A program made the position numbers and the translations under genes. This document shows positions 28,102 to 36,748 of a stretch of DNA of 64,000 nt, in pieces. The DNA is from Flavobacteriales bacterium (GTDB lineage Bacteria; Bacteroidota; Bacteroidia; Flavobacteriales; Flavobacteriaceae). How positions within the stretch are numbered: the stretch's first letter is position 1; every line of letters begins with the position of its first letter. The DNA is taken from NCBI GenBank assembly GCA_017303755.1, contig JAFLBS010000001.1, forward strand, positions 1-64,000, read 5' to 3'. The notes under the pieces are model-generated. The model saw nothing but the letters and a program-made list of their open reading frames with translations, did no database searches and was not told the DNA's origin.

Positions 28102-29678
28102 TATATAAATCTCCCTTCTTTAATTCGTTTTTTGTAAGCAACATAAACTAAATATGCAATGGCAATCCAAAGCAATAACAGTCCGATTCTAGATACATTC
28201 AAATACCACATTTGCTCGTTTAAACTAGCAATTACAGTAGCATCAGTAGATGCCGCAATTTTTTCGTACAGGACTTTATTGGTCATTTTATCCCATATTT
28301 CAGGCAAACTTCCTATAAAAACCGCTCCTAAAAACAGCGGAGTCACAAATTTGATAATAAACTTATAAATTGTTGGCACCTTAATATCAGCGCCATCCGT
28401 AATTTCTTTCCATCCTTTTTTCATACCAAAAACCCAAGCAAATAAAATGATTTCAAATAGAGCAAACACCACCAATGAAACTGTTCCTGCCCAATAGTCG
28501 TATTCATCAAAGACACCATAATTAAAAAACAAAACGGTTGGTAATCCTAATAAAAATACAATTAAACCAAAAGTATACGCTCCTTTTCTAGTACTCCATC
28601 CAAACTCATCTTTTAGGAATCCCATCACAGGCGTTCCCATAGCCAAAGAAGAAGTTATTCCCGCAAAAAACAACAAGCCAAACCAAGCTACTCCAGCAAC
28701 TACAGCTAATACTGGCCCCCATTGTTGAAACAAATACGGTAATGTTTTAAATCCTAAACCTAACCCACCTGAAGAAGTTAACTCAACTACTTTATCAACA
28801 CCCAAATAACCTACAGCAATAGGTATTAAAATTGAAGAACCTAAAACTACTTCAACAAATTCATTCATCCAACCAGCACTCATAGCATTTAAAGCAATAT
28901 CATCTTTAGATTTTACATACGATGCATAACATTGAATAGATCCCATTCCTACTGAAAGGGTAAAGAATATTTGACCTGCAGCAGCTAACCACACTTTGGC
29001 CGACCAAATTGTATCAAATTGTGGAGTCCAAAGAAAATTTAAACCTTCAAAACCCGAAAAAATCGCTCCATCTTCTCCAGCTTTGAGTGTAATGGCTTTG
29101 TACGCTAAAAACACTCCAAAAATAATCAATAACGGCATTCCAATTTTGGCAACTTTTTCTACTCCACCGCTCAATCCTTTTGACAAAATCCATGTATTCA
29201 AAAGCAAACAAATGATCCAAAATATAAAAGGTTCAGCAGTAGTTAACGAAACATAATTTCCAAAAAATGCAGCCACTTGATCTTGTGATTGACCTGAGAA
29301 CGATCCTGCTATTGAGTGCCAAACCCATGATAGTGTCCATGATTCTAGATAACAATAATAAGCGGCAACGGCAACATTGGTAAATATTCCAAATACACCT
29401 ACGTATTTCCAAAAGGCTTTTTTATCCATAGAACCTACTATAAATGGTGTAGAGTGATGTCCTCTGTTACCACCAAAACGGCCCGTACTCCATTCAACAA
29501 AAAGCAATGGAATACCCATTAATAAAAAACAAACTAAATAAGGGATAATAAATGCTCCTCCTCCATTTTGAACGGCTTGAACTGGAAATCTAAGAAAGTT
29601 CCCCAAGCCAACGGCATTACCAGCCATTGCCAAGATTAAACCTATTCTAGAACCCCATGATTCTGCTTTTTGTGTCAT
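28101..29678 (-). CDS. Neurotransmitter:sodium symporter (NSS) family amino-acid transporter
   Basis: The product is 525 residues with about 12 membrane helices. The NSS signature is clear: WGSRIGLILAMAGNAVGLGNFLRFP in helix 1, including the unwound substrate/Na+ site, followed by NGGGAFIIPYLVCFLLMGIPLLFVEW. SVGMGSIQCYASY corresponds to helix 6. It imports amino acids with Na+. With the adjacent MetS-like subunit, methionine or alanine uptake as in MetP is a reasonable guess, but the substrate is not shown by sequence. It has its own promoter and the operon ends in a terminator. Confidence 0.93.
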   Translation of the reverse strand: MTQKAESWGSRIGLILAMAGNAVGLGNFLRFPVQAVQNGGGAFIIPYLVCFLLMGIPLLFVEWSTGRFGGNRGHHSTPFIVGSMDKKAFWKYVGVFGIFTNVAVAAYYCYLESWTLSWVWHSIAGSFSGQSQDQVAAFFGNYVSLTTAEPFIFWIICLLLNTWILSKGLSGGVEKVAKIGMPLLIIFGVFLAYKAITLKAGEDGAIFSGFEGLNFLWTPQFDTIWSAKVWLAAAGQIFFTLSVGMGSIQCYASYVKSKDDIALNAMSAGWMNEFVEVVLGSSILIPIAVGYLGVDKVVELTSSGGLGLGFKTLPYLFQQWGPVLAVVAGVAWFGLLFFAGITSSLAMGTPVMGFLKDEFGWSTRKGAYTFGLIVFLLGLPTVLFFNYGVFDEYDYWAGTVSLVVFALFEIILFAWVFGMKKGWKEITDGADIKVPTIYKFIIKFVTPLFLGAVFIGSLPEIWDKMTNKVLYEKIAASTDATVIASLNEQMWYLNVSRIGLLLLWIAIAYLVYVAYKKRIKEGRFI

Positions 29679-29709
29679 AGTAACTGAGTTTATGATTGGT
29701 TATGATTTT

Positions 29710-29739
29710 CAAAGATATTAAAATTGGGATAAAATCAAA
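29710..29739 (-). promoter_or_regulatory. Promoter of the NSS transporter operon
   Basis: On the minus strand a -33 TTTG (29739-29736) and a -7 TATCTTTG (29717-29710) are separated by 18 bp; the ATG follows 31 bp later. Confidence 0.7.
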
Positions 29740-29758
29740 TTTTATGATAAAGTATTTG

Positions 29759-29983
29759 TCATAAATCAAAAACGGAACTTCGTTTGGCCCGAATTAAATC
29801 TTTTAGTTTTATCCAAAATGCTAAGGTTAGATACACGCCAAACCAAAGTCCGACAGTAACAAATGAAATGTAAATAAAAAACAAACGCACATTAGTTGCC
29901 CGCATTCCTAACTTATCGGCTAAGCGTGAAGACACGTGAAAACCGTGTTTTTCAAAAAATAATTGAATGTTGCGAATCATCAT
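29759..29983 (-). CDS. PspC-domain small membrane protein
   Basis: This 74-residue protein has the PspC core: SSRLADKLGMRATNVRLFFIYISFVTVG..GVYLTLAFWIKLKD, that is, an amphipathic helix, one or two membrane segments and a basic end. In enterobacteria PspC senses membrane stress with PspB; stand-alone copies in Bacteroidota have no assigned role. Two consecutive ATGs (29983, 29980) are possible starts. It lies 20 bp after the DUF2851 gene and is probably co-transcribed with it. Confidence 0.75.
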   Translation of the reverse strand: MMIRNIQLFFEKHGFHVSSRLADKLGMRATNVRLFFIYISFVTVGLWFGVYLTLAFWIKLKDLIRAKRSSVFDL

Positions 29984-30003
29984 TTTTCATTTTCTCAAAG
30001 ATA

Positions 30004-31272
30004 TTAATTTTTAATCAATTCCAAACCAATCGCACAGCGCAAACATTTTTTATGATTGCAGTATTCGTTTTTAAGTTGCAGAAGTGCTTGCGATTGAAAT
30101 GCATTATTAGCTTCCATTCCGAAAAAAGTAAACTTATCAATGATAGTGTTTTTCTCAGCAACTATGTGACTGATCCATTCTATTAACTGTTCGGATTCGT
30201 CTTTTCCCAAACTTTTAGCGTAAGCAAATTTTATTGGAATTAGGGTATTGATGATGATTAAATCGATGAACGCCTTTGACAAATACTTCTCCTTCTTCGG
30301 ACTCACTTTTTCAAAAGTAAAATGTGTTTTCCAATACGACGAAACTGAAACTTCAAAGAGTTTGTAAATTGAGACTACTGATTCAGCAGCAATAATTTTG
30401 GAGAATAAATTACGGTGCAAATGATACAACATGCAAAATTGAGCCAAACGAATGGTAGGAAAATTATCAGGTCGGTGTTTGAAAAATTGAATCGGTTCAA
30501 TAAGAATTGGCTTTATTTTATATTTCAACACTAAATAATCAAACCACGATTGTAACTCTTTGACGTACTGATCTTCTGGATTTGTTGGAAGTAAATGTGC
30601 CTGACCAAATAGTAATGCTTCCAAATACGAAACCTCTAACGATTCTTTTCTAATGACGGAAAACGGAATGGATTTTGCCACTTTTAAAAAAATGTCACCA
30701 TTCGTATTCAATCCAAAATTCTTGGCTAATAAACAAAATAAAACGGCTTCCCAATCATTTTCTGTTTCAGACAACAACTCTTGTATTGGTAATGATTTTC
30801 GTTCCAATCGTTCTAAAAACAATCGTTCCAACCAATTGGAAAGCACAAACTCATTCACATTCTTAATTTGTTTTTCGCAGTAAATCCATGATTTGGGCGC
30901 AACTAAATTTTGGTATTTGATGAGTTCATCTGAAGCTACGTATTTTTTTAATTCTAAAACCGGAATTTCGGAATTGTCTTTTCTGAAAATGGGTGCGTCG
31001 TGTTGCCAAACGACATGCAAAATTACGTTATTGTAATTGTCGTCTTTTTCGTGGTGATGTAAGTACCAATCGGAGGATTTAATGTGAATTTCGATATTTC
31101 CAGCCCATTTTTGATTACTAATAACAATCTGAGCATTAAAAAAATCAGGTCCAGCATTTTGAAGGTAATTTCCACAATGAATAATGGAAATGGGCTCGCC
31201 TTGTTGTGTAATTAGATTAGAAAAATCGAATTTCTTGTACAACCAGATGTAATGGATAAAATCTTCTCTCAT
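30004..31272 (-). CDS. DUF2851 family protein
   Basis: The 422-residue soluble protein starts MREDFIHYIWLYKKFDFSNL and contains LQNAGPDFFNAQIVISNQKWAGNIEIHIKSSDWYLHHH. The GPDFFNA and EIHIKSSDWYLH blocks with clustered acidic/His residues are the DUF2851 hallmark, and they resemble a nuclease-like active site (inference only). The C-terminus carries CNHKKCLRCAIG, a conserved Cys-rich tail that may bind metal. The family is widespread in Bacteroidota and uncharacterised. It is divergent from the PNGase F-like gene. Confidence 0.85.
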   Translation of the reverse strand: MREDFIHYIWLYKKFDFSNLITQQGEPISIIHCGNYLQNAGPDFFNAQIVISNQKWAGNIEIHIKSSDWYLHHHEKDDNYNNVILHVVWQHDAPIFRKDNSEIPVLELKKYVASDELIKYQNLVAPKSWIYCEKQIKNVNEFVLSNWLERLFLERLERKSLPIQELLSETENDWEAVLFCLLAKNFGLNTNGDIFLKVAKSIPFSVIRKESLEVSYLEALLFGQAHLLPTNPEDQYVKELQSWFDYLVLKYKIKPILIEPIQFFKHRPDNFPTIRLAQFCMLYHLHRNLFSKIIAAESVVSIYKLFEVSVSSYWKTHFTFEKVSPKKEKYLSKAFIDLIIINTLIPIKFAYAKSLGKDESEQLIEWISHIVAEKNTIIDKFTFFGMEANNAFQSQALLQLKNEYCNHKKCLRCAIGLELIKN

Positions 31273-31314
31273 AAAATAATGTGTATGGCTTTGAAAACAC
31301 TAAGATAATAAAAA

Positions 31315-31344
31315 TTGAAATATCACTTTCAAATTTTATATTTG
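31315..31344 (+). promoter_or_regulatory. Promoter of the PNGase F-like gene
   Basis: A -33 TTG (31315-31317) lies 19 bp before a -7 TATATTTG (31337-31344). The ATG follows 18 bp later. Confidence 0.7.
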
Positions 31345-31362
31345 TGAAACAAAATTAGTCTT

Positions 31363-33018
31363 ATGAAAAAACTTATTTTCCTTTTGATGGCACTCGCAAT
31401 TACTAACGCCATTGCTCAAACCAACTACAAAATCACCTACACCAAGAGTTCAAATGGAAGTGTAATAGAAAATCAAGATTTGGTTGTGGTTTTTTCCAAT
31501 GAAACGGAATCGATATTAACATCTGAAAACATCATTAAAGGAAAAGCAACCTTTCCTTACGAGCAAAGTTGGATTAAAGGAATGGAGTATTTTCAAGTTG
31601 CTAATCTAAAAGCCAATCAATCTATTTTTACTAAAGATTCTACTTCTATAGCTAAACAATCTTTTGAATTTAGCAATGAAAAAAGGCAAATTCAAGGTTT
31701 TGTTTGTAAGAAAGCTAAAACCATAATCAACTCAAATACTATTGAACTATGGTATACCAACGATGTAAAAGTGAAAGGTGCGCCAACCATTCTAGGACAA
31801 AATTTAGGTTTGGTTTTGGAAATGGTGCGCAACGGAAATTTTGTAGTTACAGCAACCAAAGTGGAAAAAGTAAAACAGATTCCGTCGTTAAACATTCAAG
31901 AGAAAAGTAAAAAAACTATTGATTTGATTACGTACCGTGATTTACTTTGGAAAAGTCGTTTTACTACTATTTCAGTATTTAAAGAAGAAATCATTAATTT
32001 TTCTGATGCATCGAAAAGCAACGATAGTATTTTGAGATTTGCCAACGGAACCATTATTTTACGAAAGATAAAATTTCCAGAAATTGCTAAAGGAAGTCAG
32101 GTTTTTGTTGATTTGACTGAACAATCCAATGGTGATGCTTACGACAGAACGGGTTCGGTTTTTATGATTCCGATGGACAAAAAAACATCATTCTTAGACG
32201 GTTTGAACAACGGAGCCAAAACGCTTCCAATTTTTGAGAATGGAAATGGAAAGCAGTACCAAGGAATTGTTGCTGATGAAAATTATTCGCCTTTATTAGA
32301 ATTGATGCGTTTTTTCACGCCTTTCGGCATCAAACAATACAACCACATTCAACTCAAGGATAAAACCTGGGAAGAGCAAGTGAATTACCGTCAGGATATT
32401 TCCGAATTGACTTCGGCTTTTAGCGGAAAAGAAATGTATGTTGGAACCTTTATTGGAAATTATGATAAAGGCGGACATAAGGTGAGCATGAACATTACCA
32501 TTCATCCAGAGGAAAACGGAGTTGATAAATCTAATTTAGTACTTCCATTATTTAATACAACCAATGTAATGGAAATGGCGGGACAAGAATACGGCACTTT
32601 ATTCAATTCAGATAAAGGGTTGACACTAACATTCACTTTAAACAAAGACCTTAAAAAAGCACGTTTGCGTTACATCACGACTGGTCATGGTGGCTGGGAA
32701 AACGGAGATGAATTTGTTCCGAAAAAGAACAGCATTTATTTGGATGAAAAAGAAGTGTTTCATTTTACACCTTGGAGAGAAGATTGTGGTTCGTATCGAT
32801 TGTACAACCCAGCTTCAGGGAATTTTCCAAACGGATTGTCTTCGTCGGATTACAGCCGATCGAACTGGTGTCCAGGAATGGTGACCAACCCAATTTACGT
32901 TGATTTAGGCGAATTAAAAGCGGGAACTCATACGCTACAAGTTAAAATTCCGCAAGGTACGCCAGAAGGAACTAGTTTTAGCGCTTGGAATATTTCGGGT
33001 GTTTTGATTGGAGATTAG
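31363..33018 (+). CDS. Secreted PNGase F-like (peptide-N-glycosidase F family) protein
   Basis: The product is 551 residues with signal peptide MKKLIFLLMALAITNAIAQ. The N-terminal part to about residue 170 resembles GLPGLI-type domains (YKITYTKSSNGSVIENQDLV). From about 215 on it resembles the two eight-stranded domains of flavobacterial PNGase F: DAYDRTGSVFMIP, LELMRFFTPFGIKQYNHI and LRYITTGHGGWENGDEFVPKKN. PNGase F removes N-glycans from glycoproteins. Acidic residues occur at the expected regions, but I cannot assign the catalytic Asp/Glu triad with certainty. No T9SS tail is seen, so it is probably periplasmic or released by another route. Confidence 0.8.
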   Translation: MKKLIFLLMALAITNAIAQTNYKITYTKSSNGSVIENQDLVVVFSNETESILTSENIIKGKATFPYEQSWIKGMEYFQVANLKANQSIFTKDSTSIAKQSFEFSNEKRQIQGFVCKKAKTIINSNTIELWYTNDVKVKGAPTILGQNLGLVLEMVRNGNFVVTATKVEKVKQIPSLNIQEKSKKTIDLITYRDLLWKSRFTTISVFKEEIINFSDASKSNDSILRFANGTIILRKIKFPEIAKGSQVFVDLTEQSNGDAYDRTGSVFMIPMDKKTSFLDGLNNGAKTLPIFENGNGKQYQGIVADENYSPLLELMRFFTPFGIKQYNHIQLKDKTWEEQVNYRQDISELTSAFSGKEMYVGTFIGNYDKGGHKVSMNITIHPEENGVDKSNLVLPLFNTTNVMEMAGQEYGTLFNSDKGLTLTFTLNKDLKKARLRYITTGHGGWENGDEFVPKKNSIYLDEKEVFHFTPWREDCGSYRLYNPASGNFPNGLSSSDYSRSNWCPGMVTNPIYVDLGELKAGTHTLQVKIPQGTPEGTSFSAWNISGVLIGD

Positions 33019-33070
33019 TCAGAAGGCAGTAATCAGAGGGCAGAACGCAGATTTTAGAATGCAGAAAAAA

Positions 33071-33105
33071 GAAAAGAGTCAGGATAGTGTATCTTGACTC
33101 TTTTC
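33071..33105. terminator. Bidirectional terminator between convergent genes
   Basis: A 16-bp stem (one G-U), GAAAAGAGTCAGGATA/TATCTTGACTCTTTTC, has a 3-nt loop. Before it (33020-33070) is a run of GCAG-type low-complexity words. Confidence 0.9.
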
Positions 33106-33127
33106 TCTATATTCTATTTTCTGTTCT

Positions 33128-34489
33128 CTATTTTATAGAACCAATAATATCGTATTTAGTGATGATGTGGTGTTTACCATTCTCTAAATCCACTAAAACG
33201 GCTTGATTGTCTTTGGTGAATAATTTTGACACTTCTTCTATAGGTGTTCCTAGTTTTACAATTGGATACGGTTTACCCATTACTTCTTTAATCGGTTTAT
33301 CGGCTACATTTTTATCTGAAACATAACTTTGGAACAAGTCGGTTTCGTCTACAGAACCAACAAAACCGTTGATATCAATAACTGGAATTTGAGAAATTTT
33401 ATATTTACGCATACGGTCAATGGCGTGAGAAACCAATTCTTCTGTACGAACTACAACCAATGATTTATCGATATGATCTTTGATTACGTCTTCTGCTTTA
33501 GTGATTTCTTCATCAAGGAAACCACGTTCACGCATCCAATCGTCATTGAACATTTTTCCAACGTAACGACTTCCTGAATCGTGAAAAAGTACCACAACCA
33601 CGTCGTCTTTGGTGAAATGTTCTTTTAATTGATGTAACCCTTTAATACAAGAGCCAGCAGAATTACCAACAAAAATCCCTTCCTCTAAAGCGATTCTTCG
33701 TGTAAAAACGGCAGCATCTTTATCCGTCACTTTAGTAAAACCATCAATTAAAGAGAAATCAACGTTTTTAGGAAGAATGTCTTCTCCGATTCCTTCAGTA
33801 ATGTACGAATAGATTTCGTTTTCGTCGAAGATTCCTGTTTCGTGGTATTTTTTGAATACAGAACCGTAAGTATCAATTCCCCATATTTTAATATTTGGAT
33901 TTTTTTCTTTTAGGTATTTAGCCACACCCGAAATGGTTCCGCCTGTTCCTACTCCAACCACAAAATGCGTTACTTTTCCGCTGGTTTGTTCCCAAATTTC
34001 AGGTCCGGTTTGTTCGTAATGAGCCGTTGCATTGGAAGGATTATCGTATTGGTTGACGTACCAAGAATTTGGAATTTCGGTAGACAATCGTTTAGAAACC
34101 GAATAATATGAGCGTGGATCGGTTGGTTCGACGTCGGTTGGACACACCACTACTTTGGCTCCAACAGCACGAAGAATATCCATTTTTTCTTTGGATTGTT
34201 TATCGGTAATTACAAAAATACATTTGTAGCCTTTTACGATGGCAGCTAAGGCTAATCCCATTCCGGTATTTCCAGAAGTTCCTTCGATGATGGTTCCGCC
34301 GGGTTGTAATCGACCGTCGGCTTCGGCATCTTCTACCATTTTTAGCGCCATTCGATCTTTTACAGAGTTTCCTGGGTTGAACGTTTCGACTTTGGCTAGT
34401 ACCAATGCGTCGATACCTTCAACTACTTTGTTTAGTTTTACTAAAGGCGTGTTTCCGATAGTTCCTAATATATTTTCTGAATAATTCAT
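33128..34489 (-). CDS. Cystathionine beta-synthase-like PLP enzyme with C-terminal CBS domains
   Basis: The product is 453 residues from MNYSENILGTIGNTPLVKL. The PLP fold-type II domain has the Schiff-base Lys in NPGNSVKDRMA (near residue 42), the phosphate loop GTSGNTGMGLALAA, the VGTGGTISGVAKYL motif, and SAGS near the C-end. Two CBS domains follow (about 325-453: SHAIDRMRKYKISQIPVIDINGFVGSV; VGKPYPIV-type segment near 405). It condenses serine or O-acetylserine with homocysteine or sulfide; the CBS pair argues for cystathionine beta-synthase. The upstream start at 34540 is rejected because the promoter -7 box falls inside that extension. Confidence 0.88.
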   Translation of the reverse strand: MNYSENILGTIGNTPLVKLNKVVEGIDALVLAKVETFNPGNSVKDRMALKMVEDAEADGRLQPGGTIIEGTSGNTGMGLALAAIVKGYKCIFVITDKQSKEKMDILRAVGAKVVVCPTDVEPTDPRSYYSVSKRLSTEIPNSWYVNQYDNPSNATAHYEQTGPEIWEQTSGKVTHFVVGVGTGGTISGVAKYLKEKNPNIKIWGIDTYGSVFKKYHETGIFDENEIYSYITEGIGEDILPKNVDFSLIDGFTKVTDKDAAVFTRRIALEEGIFVGNSAGSCIKGLHQLKEHFTKDDVVVVLFHDSGSRYVGKMFNDDWMRERGFLDEEITKAEDVIKDHIDKSLVVVRTEELVSHAIDRMRKYKISQIPVIDINGFVGSVDETDLFQSYVSDKNVADKPIKEVMGKPYPIVKLGTPIEEVSKLFTKDNQAVLVDLENGKHHIITKYDIIGSIK

Positions 34490-34509
34490 TTTGTTTGTGT
34501 TTGCGACAA

Positions 34510-34540
34510 CAAAGATATTGATAATAATATGGTTTTGCAA
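34510..34540 (-). promoter_or_regulatory. Promoter of the cystathionine beta-synthase-like gene
   Basis: On the minus strand a -33 TTG (34540-34538) and a -7 TATCTTTG (34517-34510) are separated by 20 bp. The ATG is 20 bp downstream, at 34489. Confidence 0.7.
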
Positions 34541-34572
34541 GAATGGTTATTTTGCTCCTGTAGATCACACTC

Positions 34573-34678
34573 TAACCCTGATGGGAGAGAAAATCCTTTT
34601 TATTGCTATCAGAAATCATTCGACTGCGCTCAGGATGACAAGCAATAAAAAGATTGCAACGAACAGCAGGAAAATGGA
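34573..34678 (+). ncRNA. Diverged copy of a structured repeat/RNA element, with an apical dispersed repeat
   Basis: It starts TAACCCTGATGGGAGAG and ends GATTGCAACGAACAGCAGG. These ends align with the termini of the 143-nt elements at 50072 and 59645 (TAGCCCAGATAGYARTG ... ATAGCTGG). AATCCTTTTTATTGC (34592-34606) pairs with GCAATAAAAAGATT (34642-34655). The tip contains a second hairpin from the TTCGACTGCGCTCAGGATGA repeat. Lacks the GACCAACGGA loop of the other two. The + strand is assumed by analogy. Confidence 0.5.
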
Positions 34679-34712
34679 TTACAAGGAAGCCCAAACCATT
34701 ATGTTCCTAAAA

Positions 34713-36632
34713 CTATTGGAAGAAATCCCACACCAATCCGAAGCGCACCATAAAGTCGCGGTACGGATAATTAGGTGCAGAGTAAAATTTATTTCCTGTA
34801 AAACCTGAGTTAAAATGTTCGGCTTTCAGGAAAATTCGAGCTTGACGGATTCGGGCATTAACGAAGAAATCAAGCATAGGAAAACTTCCAATTTTGGTTT
34901 CAGTTTGCACGAATGATTCGCCCAAAAGCGGATTGTAATTATTGGCAAAATAACTGGTGAAATAATTGAATGTGATTCCGGTTTGCAAGAACATCGCTTT
35001 TTTGAAGAAATGATTGGAATAGTACAAAGTATTTCGGGTAGTTAACTCGGGAACATTGAGAACATTGTCTTCTTGCGTTACTTTTTGGTATAAAATGGTA
35101 TTATCAAGTGCCCATTTTTTGTATTTAATTTCTTTGTTGACTTTTAAAGAAAGATAATTGATCGATTTGTCGTATTGTTTTGGAGTTACGCTGATGGTAT
35201 CACTATTGGGATTATCATCACTAAAAAACAAATAATCGTTGAGCAACATTGCTTTTAGGGATGCGTTTACCCATTGGGTTTTAGCATCAACAGAAAAGGA
35301 ATTGATTTTCTCGTTTTTGAAACTATTGAACCAATTGTAAGTTACATACGAACTTTGGTGTAAGATGTAATTGTTGTCTGGGATTTTACTCAAATTTTGG
35401 TATTGAAATTCTATGGCATTTTTGTCGTTTACTTTGTAGCTAGCATTGGCTGTTAGTTCAGAAAACGTCTGATTTGAAATTGCTTTTTTGATGAGTAAAT
35501 TTCCTTTGATTTTATTTTTATCGTAAAAATATTGGCCACCAAGTGCAGTTACTCGTTCTTGAATTTTGGCAGGAATAATTATGTCATTGATGATCCAATT
35601 AGCATCATAATAGTGCTTGTAAAAATAATCTTCAACAAATGCTTTTACATTTCCGAGAAGATTACTTTTAAAGGATAATCCAACGTGATTGAACATTTTT
35701 CTGAATCGAACGCGGTCGTTAATTTCACCATCACGATAGGACTCACCAAAACGTTTTACCGCCACTTGATTAATGGTAACCGATTGAACCGTTTGGTAGA
35801 ATTCGTAGTACTTATTTTCGTAATTGAATTGATGAGTTAGTATTAAGTTATTCTCTGATTCTTTTTTATTGATTCTAAAATTATGGTCAATAAAAACTCT
35901 TTTCCCTTTTAGAAACGATTTAGCATCTGTGAAATACACTTGAAAACGTGCTCTATTGTTAAAAGCCGCGTCTTCACCTTCAAAGTCACTGATGGTTGTT
36001 ATTCCGCCATTTTCTCCATTCAAAAGATCTTGTCCTGTAAAATGGAAGTTGGCAAAGTAGCGTTTGTTTTTGGTAAAATAACTTGATGTAAACTTGAAAT
36101 TTCCAGCACTTGATAATTGATTGATGTATTTGCCTAGAGATCGTAAACCTTTATAACCTATCGAAAAATTGAATCGTTCAGACGTATTTAATGTTATTAA
36201 AGCATCTACATTTTGCCCTTGCTCCATTACGGTTTTAAAATACAATTCGGTTAAAGGAGTAGCTACTGAGTAGTATTTAATATCGGAAGGTTGGTAGAAA
36301 TTGAAATGTTTGGCTTTGAATCCGAACTCGGGATATGGGCTGACTTGATTTAATCCAAAATCAAGAACTGTGTAAGTTTGACCTTCATTAGCAAATGGAA
36401 GTAATCCGAAAGTATCTTTCCGCAAATAGTTGTATTTATAATCGCTTTGGATTGTTAAGGAAGTGTCTACGTAGGTTGTATCTCTTTCGATAGAATAAAT
36501 TCTATATTGATCGTTTCTTGCTTTAGGCGCTTTGTTTTCTTTGGATTCTTTGCCTTCGCTTCTTTGTTGTGTTTGGGCAGAGATGAAGAACGGCAAAAGG
36601 CCTAAAAAATAAAGAAAGATTTTTTTGTTCAT
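34713..36632 (-). CDS. Putative outer-membrane porin (Porin_10 family)
   Basis: The product is 639 residues. The signal peptide is MNKKIFLYFLGLLPFFISAQ, followed by a charged linker (QQRSEGKESKENKAPKARND) and a long series of amphipathic beta strands with alternating aromatic residues (FNFSIGYKGLRSLGKYI, KRYFANFHFTGQDLL, YYEFYQTVQSVTINQ) ending in a Phe-rich last strand (FMVRFGLVWDFFQ). This pattern is typical of the Bacteroidota putative porin family. The substrate is unknown. It lies downstream of the S8 protease gene on the same strand, separated by a terminator and its own -7 box. Confidence 0.8.
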   Translation of the reverse strand: MNKKIFLYFLGLLPFFISAQTQQRSEGKESKENKAPKARNDQYRIYSIERDTTYVDTSLTIQSDYKYNYLRKDTFGLLPFANEGQTYTVLDFGLNQVSPYPEFGFKAKHFNFYQPSDIKYYSVATPLTELYFKTVMEQGQNVDALITLNTSERFNFSIGYKGLRSLGKYINQLSSAGNFKFTSSYFTKNKRYFANFHFTGQDLLNGENGGITTISDFEGEDAAFNNRARFQVYFTDAKSFLKGKRVFIDHNFRINKKESENNLILTHQFNYENKYYEFYQTVQSVTINQVAVKRFGESYRDGEINDRVRFRKMFNHVGLSFKSNLLGNVKAFVEDYFYKHYYDANWIINDIIIPAKIQERVTALGGQYFYDKNKIKGNLLIKKAISNQTFSELTANASYKVNDKNAIEFQYQNLSKIPDNNYILHQSSYVTYNWFNSFKNEKINSFSVDAKTQWVNASLKAMLLNDYLFFSDDNPNSDTISVTPKQYDKSINYLSLKVNKEIKYKKWALDNTILYQKVTQEDNVLNVPELTTRNTLYYSNHFFKKAMFLQTGITFNYFTSYFANNYNPLLGESFVQTETKIGSFPMLDFFVNARIRQARIFLKAEHFNSGFTGNKFYSAPNYPYRDFMVRFGLVWDFFQ

Positions 36633-36681
36633 CGCTAATGAAATTTAACTTTATAAAGTAGACGTATTAAGTCTAATGCGG

Positions 36682-36689
36682 CAAATATA
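36682..36689 (-). promoter_or_regulatory. Candidate -7 box of the porin gene
   Basis: TATATTTG on the minus strand lies 49 bp before the ATG at 36632 and just downstream of the protease terminator. No clear -33. Confidence 0.5.
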
Positions 36690-36703
36690 CTATAAAAATA
36701 AAA

Positions 36704-36725
36704 AGCGCCTACCATGGCAGACGCT
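36704..36725 (-). terminator. Terminator after the S8 protease gene
   Basis: A 10-bp stem with two non-Watson-Crick positions, AGCGCCTACC/GGCAGACGCT, has a 2-nt loop. A TTTTTATTTTTAT run follows on the minus strand. Confidence 0.75.
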
Positions 36726-36748
36726 CTTAACAATGATTTGTGAGTATT

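Noticed and set aside
29742-29764. TTATGA-N11-TCATAA inverted repeat near the PspC gene, similar to the operator arms
   Set aside because: Spacer is 11 instead of 6, no -7 box at the fixed distance, and one arm is the end of a gene.
34490-34712. SAM or cobalamin riboswitch upstream of the cystathionine beta-synthase-like gene
   Set aside because: The -7 box lies 20 bp before the ATG, leaving no room for a leader; the structured element further up is on the other side of the promoter.
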